Of a DNA stretch of 64,000 nt, positions 35,365-46,700 are shown piece after piece. This DNA comes from Erodium maritimum. Lineage: Eukaryota > Streptophyta > Magnoliopsida > Geraniales > Geraniaceae. Position numbers and translations under genes: made by a program. The notes under the pieces are model-generated. The model was not told the DNA's origin. It did not search any database and worked only from the letters and a program-made list of their open reading frames with translations. Every line of letters starts with the position of its first letter. Within the stretch, counting starts at the first letter, position 1. The DNA is taken from contig OY997588.1 in NCBI GenBank assembly GCA_963921825.1, forward strand, positions 131,223,203-131,287,202, in the 5' to 3' direction.

Positions 35365-37905
35365 TGTAAGAACCGCCCCCGATCGATCCCGGTCGAACCG
35401 GTGATTTTTGGCGAAAGTTAACCTTCGGCCAAAAAAGTCAGCCGATGACTCCGGCAGTCATTCGAGACCTTTCTGGGACACAAAAATCTTAGTCGTCGTT
35501 ACGGTTAGCTTAGTTGGGTCGTTTTCTTTCAAATGACTGTTTTTGCGAAAAAGTCAACTTTCGGTCAAACTAGTCCTAATCAGAGGTTAAAACTGTTTAA
35601 ACTAATTGTGCTGGAAATTTGCAAGAGCAAGGTGGCCCCCACATGGACACTTGTCCATTGTGGCTTGGAGGAGAAGAAATTGGTCTCTAATGACCCATTT
35701 ACCCTCCCTTATGCTAAAGGAAAGGAAAGAGAGTAAGGGGGCAAAGTAGACATTTCGCACTTATAGGTCTTAAGACCACATGGAGCAACCAACTCAGCCC
35801 ATTTTCACTAATTGTAGCCGAAAATCACAAGAGGTAGGAGAAAAGAGAAGACTCCATTGAAGCTTGAAAAAGAAGCAAGAGAAAGGGAGCTCCTTTAGTG
35901 GTATTTCTTCACCAAACCTTCTCAAAACACCTCCATCTTCATCCTCTCTTCATCCCCAAGGTAAGTGAACTCCCACAATCTACTTTCAATCAATTTGAAA
36001 TTATGGGTTTACATAGAAATTGCATGAACTTATTGGGTTTTGGTTTAATTGTGGTTAGATGATTGTTTAGTGAAGAAGTAGTGGAAGTTTTAGTTAGAAA
36101 TATTTTGGTTATTGTTGTTTTGCTGAAACCCACTATGGGTATTGAAGTTTGAGGATTTTGGTGACTAATTTTGGAGTTTGATGAGCTTAGAAATGGAGTT
36201 TTTGAAGTAGATTTTCGTGGAAACGAAGTTAGGGAAGAAGGAGTTGGGTTTGCCCAGATTTGGCACGGAAAAGGCCTCTGGCTGGCCCTCTGAGCGGCAC
36301 GGAGAGGGTCCCTGACCGGGCCTCTGAGCGGCACGCTCCAGGCTTGGTACCAGCCCTCTGAGCGGCACGATACGGGCTCGGTACCGGCCCTCTGAGCGGC
36401 CCGGTCCAGGCTCTAGACCGGCCCTCTGAGTGGCACCGTCCGGGTCCCAGACCGGCCCTCTGAGGGGCACGGTCCGGGCCTGGTGCCGGGACTCTGAGGG
36501 GCATGGTCCGGGCCGGGTGCTGGATCTGTGGGCTGCCCGAAGTGGGCCTTATTCGGGCCCAATTTACCTTTTGACCCAAGGTTTATCGTTAGGGGTAATT
36601 TAGGTATTTTATCTTTAAAACCGACCTTAATTGTTTATTAATTTTAGTATTAATTTATGATCCTAGACTTTATTCTCGAGCTCAGAGGAGGAGACTACTA
36701 AACGTTCGTGTGACTAAGCGTTTGGAAAGCACTTGAGGTAGGGAAGAGTAGTAAATTTCCGTTTTAATTAAAGAATGCTAATAGTATGCATATAGGACGT
36801 AATAACCGGTAAAGTCTTAGCTTGCATATAGGATGTGATTAACTAGAATAACCGCTTTCAATTATGGAAATTGACGTGCTGTAGAATCACATGTGGCCAT
36901 GTCGGGCCTTAGGATTGATTGTTGTTTGGTTTTGATTGTGGTCAATAGTCCTTAAATGTCGGTGCATAGTATATCTTTCGGTTAATCTAAGAATCATATT
37001 AAACTATGTGAATTGTGATGAATGTGATATGAATGGTTGCCTCGTGACATGATTGGTTGAATGAATGTGTTGAGTGTGATATGATTGTGCCTTGTGATAT
37101 GATCGAGTGAATGATAGACCGATGTGACGTGCTTGGTAAGTTGTATCGGTAAGACTTGATGGTATGATTGATATGTTTGGTATTGAATTGCATGATATAT
37201 TGTGCGCTTTACCCTGAGGTGTGTTTCTGGGAAGATATCTAGGCCGATGTGCGTTTCCGGTATGATATATTGTTTATTTTCCCCAAGGTGTGTTTCCGGG
37301 AAGACCTTTAGGCCGATGTGCGTTTCCGGTATGAGGTATGTTGTTGTTACCCCGAGGTGTGTTTCCGGGAAGACACCTAGGCCGATGTGCGTTTCCGGTA
37401 TGGTGTATTGTTGCTTGCCCTGATGTGCGTTTCCGGGAAGACATCTAGGCCGGTGTGCGTTTCTGGTATGATGTATGTTGTTTCACCCCGATGATGTGTG
37501 TTCCGGGAAGATATCTGGACCGAGGGGTATTCCGGTATGATGTATTTGTTTCACCCCGATGTTGTGTGTTCCGGGAAGATATCTAGGCCGATGTGCGTTT
37601 CCGGTACGATATGTTGAGCTCGTGTGTGGATCGGAGTCTCGTGGTTTAATTATCTTATATTTCGGTATCCGTGTGTTTCTTTAGTTTGTTTCTATTGGCG
37701 AATAAGTTGTTCATGTTGATCTCTATTTGTGTTGTCTTTTAAGTAAGTGTTACTAATCGAGAAATTTGGTGACGGAGCGTGAGTCTTTTTCCGTTTACTA
37801 CTTTTTCCTACTGAGCGTAAGCTCACCCCCTCTGTTTTTGCTGTTTTACAGGTTTCGTTGGTGAGTAGGCTTAGAGGACGTCTCAGGGCTCGGGAGCTCA
37901 TTAAG
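35365..37905 (+). mobile_element. Ty3-gypsy LTR-D, 3'-truncated
   Basis: It starts TGTAAGAACCGCCCCCGATCG. Internal order: dyad ATGGACACTTGTCCAT (35643-35658); donor CCCAAG|GTAAGT, a full plant consensus (GT at 35961); a GGCCCTCTGAGCGGCACGG-type minisatellite cassette (36255-36530); a second ~60-bp minisatellite (37205-37615); hairpin TGAGC-GTAA-GCTCA (37812-37825); acceptor GTTTTACAG|G (AG at 37850-37851). The last ~250 bp and the GGGGCGTGACA end are missing. Sequence passes directly into the copia 3' LTR, marking a deletion junction. No right target duplication is therefore visible. Confidence 0.87.
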
Positions 37906-37914
37906 GTTTGGGGG

Positions 37915-38765
37915 GGTGCTGGTTTGTACATGGAAGTGGCGGTAGGTTGTCTTAAACAGACAAGGGAAAGAGCTTCTCCTCCATTTTTTTTCTTGTTGGA
38001 TGATGATTCAAAGATCAAAGGATTGAGATCAAGTTCTTGGGTGGCTTCAACTTGGGAGAGAAGATCAAGAAATATGCTTCTTTTTTTTGGGGTCCGTGTG
38101 TGGCTAAAATTTTGGGCTCCATATAGATGGAGCATTAAATGCTCCATCTTATTTGTGTGTAGCCACGGGAGAGATCTAAAGATCAAGCACAAGGGATCTT
38201 GTTGGTGGAATTCCATTAGGAAGAGGTTATTTGGTGTTTATATATGCAACAGTAAAATACCAAAGAGAGCCGTGTTGTTGTATGGTTGAGCATCAACAGG
38301 TAAATCAAGAGCAAAATCAGAAGGTTCTACTTGTTTGGTGATTTTCTATGGCAAATAGGACAAACATCAAAGGTCATTCTTGATTCTATTTATCGGTAAC
38401 GAAAGATAGTTTAATTTCTTTTGTGGATTACCGACTTGTATTGAGAAATAGAGAATTAGGGTTGTAATTCTCGGATTATTTCTCGAATAATAAAAGGAGC
38501 TCGTCGTTGTCCCGTAGACGTAGGCACATTGCCGAACCACGTAAATTGCTTGTCTCTGTTTAATTTCTGCACTTTATTATTTGTTCCGGTTATTTCGGCT
38601 TCTCATACATTTATCATTTATCGACTGAGTCTTGGGATTGAGGGTTGGAAAGTCTGGTTATCGGTGTCCGTTGTGGATTGAATCGTGTCGGTTCTTTTCC
38701 ACAGATCCAATTGATTTTCCGAGTGAGTCTTGTATTCCGGTTTTTGGGGTACTAGATTTACAACA
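37915..38765 (+). mobile_element. copia element A 3' LTR (5'-truncated)
   Basis: This is about 850 bp matching the 5' LTR pieces at 27426-27501 and 31500-32231, including the 25-nt palindrome (38125-38149). It ends TACTAGATTTACAACA, followed by AGAAG, the candidate right target duplication. The left end is fused to LTR-D somewhere between 37905 and 37930. Confidence 0.85.
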
Positions 38766-38944
38766 AGAAGGTATGAAGGATGAAAATATAGACCAATTAA
38801 TCTTGATGACAGCCTAAAAACTTATACGAAGGCCTGAGGAAATGCTCCTTAAATCCAGGCACTCCTGTACCTACCACATTCTTACTGAAATCGTAGACCT
38901 TTAGTATGACAGAGTTGAGCACATATAACAAAAGAAAGGACTCA

Positions 38945-41698
38945 CTACTCACACTTGATTGACCTGTATATATGACGAACAAACAGCAAAGAGGCGCGGA
39001 AACCCACCATCCCAAGCATAAGAAAGAAGCCATAGCAGATGCAAGCCATGTACCCAAAGAAGAATGATGTTTGCATGAAACCAGACATATCCGATCTTGC
39101 GTAGTAATAGTACAAGCAGTAACCATAGATGAACAAGCCAGTTGATCCTCCACAAAGAAAAGACCTGTGACAAGGATAAGTTGTAATCAAGATATCATTC
39201 CATTCTAAGCTGAAGCTCAATAGACAGTGTAAAATTTTGAAAGCCAGATACTATAATTTAGCATTTACCTCCACCACCATTCGTGATCTTCTGCAGCGAG
39301 CTGGAAGTAGGTCAAAGCAACGGTAATGAAGGCAGTGACAATCAGAAGAATGATGAAGACTATGAATAGGATGCTGTAAATGGTGTAAATCCTGTGACCC
39401 CATACACTTGCAAATATGTAATACAGCTCAATGTAAATGGCACTGAAGGGGAGAAACCCTGCCATTGCCATCTGAGGAAGAGTGCTTCTGTACCAAGGAA
39501 GTTCTGGAATCTCTCGTGGGTACTTTGTCGTGCGACAGGGAGCATGGAACTCAGCCTTACTATTTTTCCCAGCTATACCGCCCAATACAAGCAATGGAGA
39601 TGTCACCAAACTCCATATAAGAACTATCACTACAATTGTGCCAAAAGGCAGTGCTGCAGTAGCACTGTAAATAATAGCAACGGTGTTAAGGAAACAGAAT
39701 GTGAGGAACAGAGGTCCACAGAAAAGGCATCCTGTCAGCATTAGATTCCTCACCTAATGATTATCAAACAAGAAAACAGCACATGTCAGAATTTTCCATC
39801 ATGACGCACCAAATTATAAGTCAATTTGATTACTTAGAACTGAACCATACCCAGTTGGATCCTTCAAGCTGGCAATAGAAAGATGTTGCTACATACCCAG
39901 CAATTCCAGATGTGAGTGCATATATGACCACCAATGCAGTAAAAAGCGCACCTCGGTTGTATGGATAAAACACACCAACCAGTGAAAGCATAAAAATGAA
40001 CAACGTGCTGAGGATGCACACAGAGAGATAAGCAGGCAAATTAGAGTTGACTAGAGCTTCAAAACACTTTTTTTATGTTGTGAAGATCCAAAACACAATG
40101 TATCATAATAATATACTTACAGAGCGAACAGCTGGGTGCCAGAACCAAGGGCGGCAGCAAACAAAGATTTTTGCTTTGGGTACCGAAAGACATCACCATG
40201 GATGTATTTCCATCCGGTCTCTTCTTGGTCATCAGCTGCTTCCTCATCTTGGGCATACCTTTCATATTAAACTGTTAGAATGAAAAGATAAAGAACATCA
40301 CTACCTGTTTATTTTATAGCCACTCAGTTACAATGTTAACTTACTTCATGAAATCATTCTTCAGGACCCGCATAAGGATTGTTGCGAGGAAACCAGTCAA
40401 AAGGAGAACAGTCACACATGAGTTTATAATTGAGAACCAATGAATTTCCAAGTGATGCGGTAGGGAAGAAGATTGTGAGTACTTGTCCATCCTCTTCTCA
40501 AAAGGAGTGTCAGTTTCCTTCCACTTAACAGTATACATGAACTCTGTATCAACCTCCTTGTCTTCTGTCAAGTCCAGCAAGGAATGAGGATCCATTCGGG
40601 CACTGATCTCAATGACACGGTTGTGATTGTAGAGAATATCAAACTGGATATGCTTGTAAAGATAATATCTGTACTCGTTCGGATTGGTTTTGCCTTCTCT
40701 GTCAACCTTCCCAATGAAGCCCCATATTGGCAAATCATCATAGTACATCTGGAAGTAAAAGTCCTTTTTTACAGCATCGCGGAACTGAATAACTTCTTCC
40801 TTTGTCAGCCTCTTTCTGCAAACAACATATGAATCCTTCTCCCCTTTGAAGTGCAGTTTATAAGGAGCACTAACAAGACGGTCTCCATTCAAAACTTCCC
40901 CAAGAGCTTCCCTCTTCTCTTTCAAATGATCTGCCATTGATGTAAACCAAAAACCAGTATCGATAAGGATTAAAAAGTCATAAAAAGACTCCTCATAGAC
41001 CCGGCACATCAAGTTCAACATTTTGGTCACTCCAACCATAAGCATTTATCCACAAGTAATTTCATTTTATTAATATCTTTTTTCATTCATCTGAAAATGA
41101 CAGAATAACAAAGTAACAACAAAAGGCTGAGCCTTCATGCATCAGTAAGGCTTAAAGCAACCTTGAGGTCATGGAATTGATTAGTGTTGAAAACCCACAA
41201 CAGTTTAGTGATCAAATTATGTGATTTATATGTTGTAGCTTCTAAAAATGCAAGGATCGCCAAATTGAATCAACGGATCAAGGACAAGGAAGAACCTGGA
41301 ATACAGAATGGCAGATCAAAATAGCGATATGTTTCACTGAAATCAAACAACAAGCCCATTAGAAATTAGCGCAAATTTAAAACGAATTCCGAACAAATAT
41401 CAAAATCAATGCCAGATACAAACCAGCACCTTCAGCATTTCTCATCAAAATATCAGCAGTGACACACTTAATCCAACATTGCAATTGTCATTCAGAGACA
41501 AGTAAGGGATGGAAATTACAGATCCGGACGTAGATGGAGAGGGTAGAGATAGGATTACCTGGGGTTGTGGAAAGGGCCGATCTTGTTGGCATAGAGAGGG
41601 ACGGGATCGCCGGAATTGTAACGGTGATCGTTGCCGTCGCATCTGACATTCACAGCGCTACATAAGATGAAGATCGTCACAATGCGAATGAGTTTCAT
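38945..41698 (-). CDS. nonaspanin / transmembrane 9 superfamily member, 7 exons, 588 aa
   Basis: The exons are 41698-41559, 41336-41296, 40930-40345, 40258-40121, 40007-39851, 39753-39269 and 39164-38945. All introns are GT-AG; the 1767-nt frame is open. It has a signal peptide (residues 1-20, MKLIRIVTIFILCSAVNVRC), then a lumenal domain with PVPLYANKIGPFHNP, YRYFDLPFC, LYKHIQFDI and PHHLEIHWFS. Nine membrane spans follow, the first at about 224-246; the loop after span 1 carries the acidic YAQDEEAADDQEETGW. The C-terminus RSIKCE carries the K-x-E type Golgi-retention signal known for plant nonaspanins. TM9SF proteins act in Golgi/endosome membranes in sorting and adhesion. Length is standard for plants (about 590). 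The 5' flank holds a TATA box, and a LINE lies 190 bp upstream of the ATG. Confidence 0.97.
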
Positions 41699-41778
41699 GC
41701 TTCTCTCTGGGTTGGACACAGTCGAGAGAGAGTTTAACTTTTTTTTTGGAGCGGAAAATGCAGATAAACACAGGTCAG

Positions 41779-41794
41779 TATATTTATACTTATA
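41779..41794 (-). promoter_or_regulatory. TATA-box region of the nonaspanin gene
   Basis: On the minus strand TATAAGTATAAATATA lies 81-96 bp upstream of the start codon, between the ATG and the LINE at 41887. It is the only strong TATA motif in the short remaining upstream sequence. A transcription start would lie near 41750. Confidence 0.5.
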
Positions 41795-41886
41795 GGTTGT
41801 ATTTTCGAAATAAACATAAACAATACAATTTCTTTTTAAATGGAATAGAATAAATTTCTTCTACAATGTTGAAGTGTTTAATAAAA

Positions 41887-43539
41887 AAAATTATGTTGCT
41901 CCTCGCCTCAGTCGAGACCATTCTCCTCGCGACTGTCGAGTCAAGCCCTAGCTTGCGCCTATCCCTGTGTCTGTCGCCGACACTCTGTCGGCACCATTTT
42001 CTTTCTATCCCATCCGTCCCTATAGCAATGCATATCCCCTCGAAGATGGAGCAAGAGGCATGGCCTTTTATCACCCATCGGGCTTGGTGTCCTCTGCTTT
42101 CTCGTCTTCCATGAGGCCTAACAGAGACGCTAATCTGGGGGACTCCCGTTGCAGGGGACATTTGGGTTCTCCTCATCCGCGCCGAGGATTTGCGAGGAAG
42201 CACCCCTGGACCTCCTCGTGGGGCCGAGGCATCATCCGGGGATCCATAGGGCCACGAATGGTGGCTGGTTCGTCGACCCATGACCTTGCTCTGGGTCTGG
42301 GGCTGTGTGGAGAGTGCGGGCATTGGGTTCGTTTCCCTGCTTTGCCCTTCTCATCCTTTCAATTTCCAAGGGTGTGGGGTCGGGAGAACCGGCTGACCCA
42401 TGACCTTGCTCTGGGTCCAGTGGTGAGGGGAGGACGTGGGCGCCATCCATGGGTCCTTCCGCCGTACTTCCATTCCTGGGCGGGTCCTCGGGACACAGGG
42501 CTGACCCGACCTAGGGTTCCGGTCTGGCGGTCTCATGAGTCGGGAGGGGCGGAAGGAGCGGTAGAGGGGTTTTCTTCGCCGTCCGCAGAGTACCGGAGCA
42601 CTCGGGTTTGGCCTGTTACATGCATGACGGACCGACCATCCCGTTCTCGTTTTCTGGTTTAGGCATGTCCGCTGACTCGTCAGGGTGTGTTTTGGAGGTC
42701 TTGCGCACCGGAGCCTAGTTTACATTCTGGGGGAGCACGGTACCCGGGGTGGTCAAGGGTGGCCGGTGCGCAAGGCCGACGCCCTTTGTCCTTCGATTAC
42801 CTAATCTAAGAGGGTATCGAGGGTGGAGGGTCAGGGTATCCCTACACCCATTACCTAATTCGGGGCCCGACTCTGGATGGGGACTAAGTCCTCTAGGGAG
42901 GTTCTCTGTTGGTTCGATTACTGTGGGCCAGGAGAATGATCGGGGAGGGTTTGGTGGAAGAGGCCAGGGTTTCGTCGACTCTCGGTCTATGGGAATGTCA
43001 TCGTCCTCTTTAGGGGAGGAGGGAGAGGGGGAGTTCTTGTGCCGGTGCCAGCACCAGAGGAGAAGAGTGGCCAGCGAGTCACGGTTTGGGCAAGGGCTGG
43101 GTTTATGCCCCGTCGGGCCCCATGAATACATTGGCAGGGCTCGAGGGCAGGAAGGAGTCGCTGAGGATACCCTGGTCACCCTTCTCGGATGGCGGACACG
43201 GGTTCAGTTTTATAGCGCGAGAAGAGCGTCATCTTCGGATGACCCGGCGACAATTAGGCCCTACCTCGAGCAGTGTTTCGTTAGGCAGTTTTAATTTTCG
43301 GTCTATTTTTAAGAGGTGGTTGTTAGGTCACTTCTGTCTTAGTCTGTTTCGGTTTGGTTCCTTTGTTATTGTCCTAGGTCATATGGTTGGTTCTCAGTCT
43401 CAGGTCGCCTCTATGGAATCTCAACAAAACGTCGTAGGCGTTTTCTCGGTAGATAGGGTTATTGTTTTTGCCCCGTCGGGGCTGTCAGACATGTACTAAC
43501 TCTTTTCATGGAATATATTGCACGTTTACTCAAAAAAAA
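41887..43539 (+). mobile_element. short LINE inserted upstream of the nonaspanin gene
   Basis: About 1.65 kb of GC-richer sequence, ending in a tail of As after TTTACTC, is bracketed by a 15-bp direct repeat AAGTGTTTAATAAAA (41872-41886 and 43540-43554). A 3' UTR-like segment (43270-43530) is typical of plant LINEs. Inside, GACCCATGACCTTGCTCTGGGTC is repeated 121 bp apart (42276 and 42397). No RT or endonuclease motif is readable, so it is non-autonomous. The divergent ORFs on both strands (for example 41967-42662) show no known domain. Confidence 0.75.
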
Positions 43540-43716
43540 AAGTGTTTAATAAAATGATAAGTAGAGAAAAAAAATTACCTAGCACTTATTTTTATTTAAC
43601 TACTCTAAAGTTTAAAAATTATAGATTATTATTCTAACATATATAACTTTTAATAACGGTAGCAGTTTTTTAGCAAAGTGACCAAAAAATGGCATGTCCA
43701 TCAAATTACGTAAGTC

Positions 43717-46700
43717 TTTTTTTTAACGAAATGTGTAATATTACAAATGAGATATCAGAACATCGAGGTGTGTAAGAATCGCCCGCGATCGACTCCGGTC
43801 GAACCGGTGACTTTGGACGAAGATTGACTTTTGGCCGGAAAAGTCAACCAATGACTCCGGAAGTCATTCGGGACCTTTTCGGGGCCCAAAAGGCTTAGCC
43901 ACTATCACGATTGGCTTAATTGGGCCGTTTCCTTTCCGTTGAATTTAATATTGGATGAAGTCAAACCGGGACTTTTATCGGTCAAATGTGACTCGATTTA
44001 TAGCGAAATCCGATAAATTTGTGTGCTGGAATTTAATTAAGCTAAGGGTGGTCCACACATGGACAAGTGTCCATGCTTTCTTGGAAGGGAAGAATTGGGT
44101 GTATTATGACCCTTATGCCCTTATTAGTTGTGGTTGGGAAGAGATAAGGTAAGGGGGTGTTTTGGACACTTTCCCCTCTAGGTTTAAGACCCAATGTGAG
44201 GCTCATTTCAGCACAAATACCAAGGCAGCCGAAATTGGGAGAGAGAGAAATGAGAAAATTGGTTTTGGAGGTTTGAAGAAGAAGAAAGGAGGAAAAATGG
44301 AAGCTTGAAGCTATCTTCTATCCAAATCCCTTCTAAAACACTCGTTTTCTCTTCTACGCTTCATCCTCAAGGTAAATCTCTCATCTATTTTTGTTTCTAC
44401 AACTTTTGGTTCATGGGTTTTGGTGGAGAATGGAAGAACTTGTTGGGTTTTGAAGCTTGAGTTTGGTTATTGAGGTTTTGGAGGATTTTGATGATAGATG
44501 ATGGTTTTAATTCGTGTTTTTGGAGTTTTGATGAACACCCATGGTGGGTTTTGAAGTAGAGACGTTTAGGAACTGTTTTTGGAGCTTTAAAAGGTCATCC
44601 ATGGAGGTTTGGAGGGTAAAAATCGTGAAAACCCGAAGCTGGAGGAAGCAGATGGGTGAACAGTACCAGGCGTCACGGACCCGTGACGGTTACCGTGACG
44701 GAGGACGTCACGGCTCCGTGAGGGAGACCGTGATGGCGCCAGACACGGCTCCGTGAGGAGATCCGTGACGGCCCAGTCCATGGATCTGTGACCAGATCCG
44801 TGGCAGACCAGTCTTGGTCCCTTTAAACCCCATTTTCGATCCTTTTTCGTCTACTTCAAGAGTTTGGTTTTGGAACCTTGGGTGGATTCTTTTGAACTTG
44901 TTTGTTTACACATTGGTTAGCTTTTAATTAGAGTTTGTTTGTGGTCCAAGACCGTGGTACCGAGCAAGGAAGGAAGGAAGAACTTGGACTCGAGCTAGAA
45001 GAACGAAGATCACGCCGGAACCCGTGTGAAGAACGGAGTTGTGACTATCGAGTTCGGCAACAGAGTTTTAGAGGAAGACCACAAATTAGGGAAAGTCTTA
45101 ACTTCTTATTTAAACACTTAGTATGCATATTAGGTTAATAAAATCGGAAATGTCCTAGAATTGCATATAGGATGCGAATAACTAGAATAATCATATTTCA
45201 ATTACTAATAAATGGATGTGTCTAGTATGCATGCTTAGGATGAGAAGAACTAGTGTAACGCGCTTTCAATACTTGGGAATTGTTTTACTAGTAGAGAGGC
45301 TCTGATGAGCCCTCGGATTAGTTGTTGTGTTAGGTTCACCTGCTTGGTTGCTAGTTATTAGGGTAATCAAGAGTCTAATGAAACTAGTTTAACTTTATGT
45401 ATGATTGATTTATTGCATGTTCACTTGATTGGTTGAGTGATTGTGTTGATATAATTGTTGATTGAATGGACGATCGAGTATGACTGGTTGTGCCAAAGGG
45501 GTACAATCAGGTGATCGATGGACCGATGGTTCGAGACAGGTAAGTATACGGTAAGTGGAAGGATTGAATGGATGTCTTTGGTGTGTTATGGTGAATGTGT
45601 GATTTGATGAGTGTTGGTTGGTTGACCTGTTATTCTGTGTTTCCATTATTCTTATTCTTAAAATGCTTGGTTGTTCGGTTCGGTACTACACCGGGGGAGG
45701 GTAATCCGGTGTCGTTGTGGTGGTTGGAGTTTGATAGATATTTTGAGATATTGGTTGAGTATTGGGGCCTGGGGCATTGGTTATGGGATATTATGAAAAT
45801 TGATTATTGGAGCCTGAGGGCATTGGTTACTGGATATTATGAGGATTGTTTATTGGAGCCTGAGGGCATTGGTTATTGGACCCTACGGGGCAGTTGGTTG
45901 GATTACGTTATGAGAGATGGTTACTGCGGTTTCACCGAACTGTGTGCGTCTTACGGGAGCACTACCTTGGTTCCCTATGACTTATGGTCCTTTGGAGGCA
46001 TTTCCGAGAATCCCGACGATGAGCGTCCCTATGGGATGGTTTCCGGTGCCCCAATGCATGTGCCTCCTCTGGACCGAGGGAAAATCTGATATGATATGGG
46101 TACTCTGGTGGATCGGAATTATGGGAACTGATGTGATCCCAGAATCTATCCATGGATCGGAGGCTTGAGAAAGCAAGTGGTTGGCGTGACATCAATTACT
46201 CCCAGTTTACTCATATTGATCCGTTATAGTACTTTTTACGAAATCCTTTAAGTTACTGTTATCTTTAAGAGTACGATGTGATTGTGATCTATTCTATTCA
46301 TTAGTATTTCATTGTTAATCGTATTAAATCGTTATTTACGTTATCTGTTTATGCAGTATAGTATTGATTTAAAGGTGGAGTTGTTAAGATTTTTCCTACT
46401 GAGCGTAAGTTCACCCCTTTGTTTCTCTTACTGTTTTTACAGGAGTACCTGATGTCTAGAGAGTTCGAGGCTTGGGAGCTTCAGTTTGTCTTGGGGATTA
46501 TCATAGATTTATGTTAGTCTTTTGTACTAAACGCTTTATACTTACTCTTTATGTTGAGTTGTGACTCATTGGAGATTTTGAACTATTTACTGATGACTTG
46601 AGGAAGTTTAGTTGATATTTTAAAGGTTTATGTCATTTATTCATCACTTTCTATTATTAATCCTGGTCACGTCTCGAGTCCGGTCAAAACCGGATTTGGA

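Larger units (their letters stand above)
27426..38765 (+). mobile_element. Ty1-copia element A, decayed, carrying nested insertions
   Basis: The 5' LTR is in pieces: 27426-27501 and 31500-32231. It is followed by a tRNA-iMet primer site (32234), a broken gag-pol (32342-35330) and a truncated 3' LTR (about 37915-38765). Both LTR copies end ACTAGATTTACAACA. A LINE (with LTR-C inside it) sits in the 5' LTR. Gypsy LTR-D replaces the end of pol and the start of the 3' LTR. The 3' LTR ends 180 bp from the TM9SF stop codon. Confidence 0.85.

Noticed and set aside
41967..42662. 231-aa ORF as a gene divergent from the nonaspanin gene
   Set aside because: It lies wholly within a LINE bounded by a 15-bp target duplication, with an equally open antisense frame and no recognisable domain.
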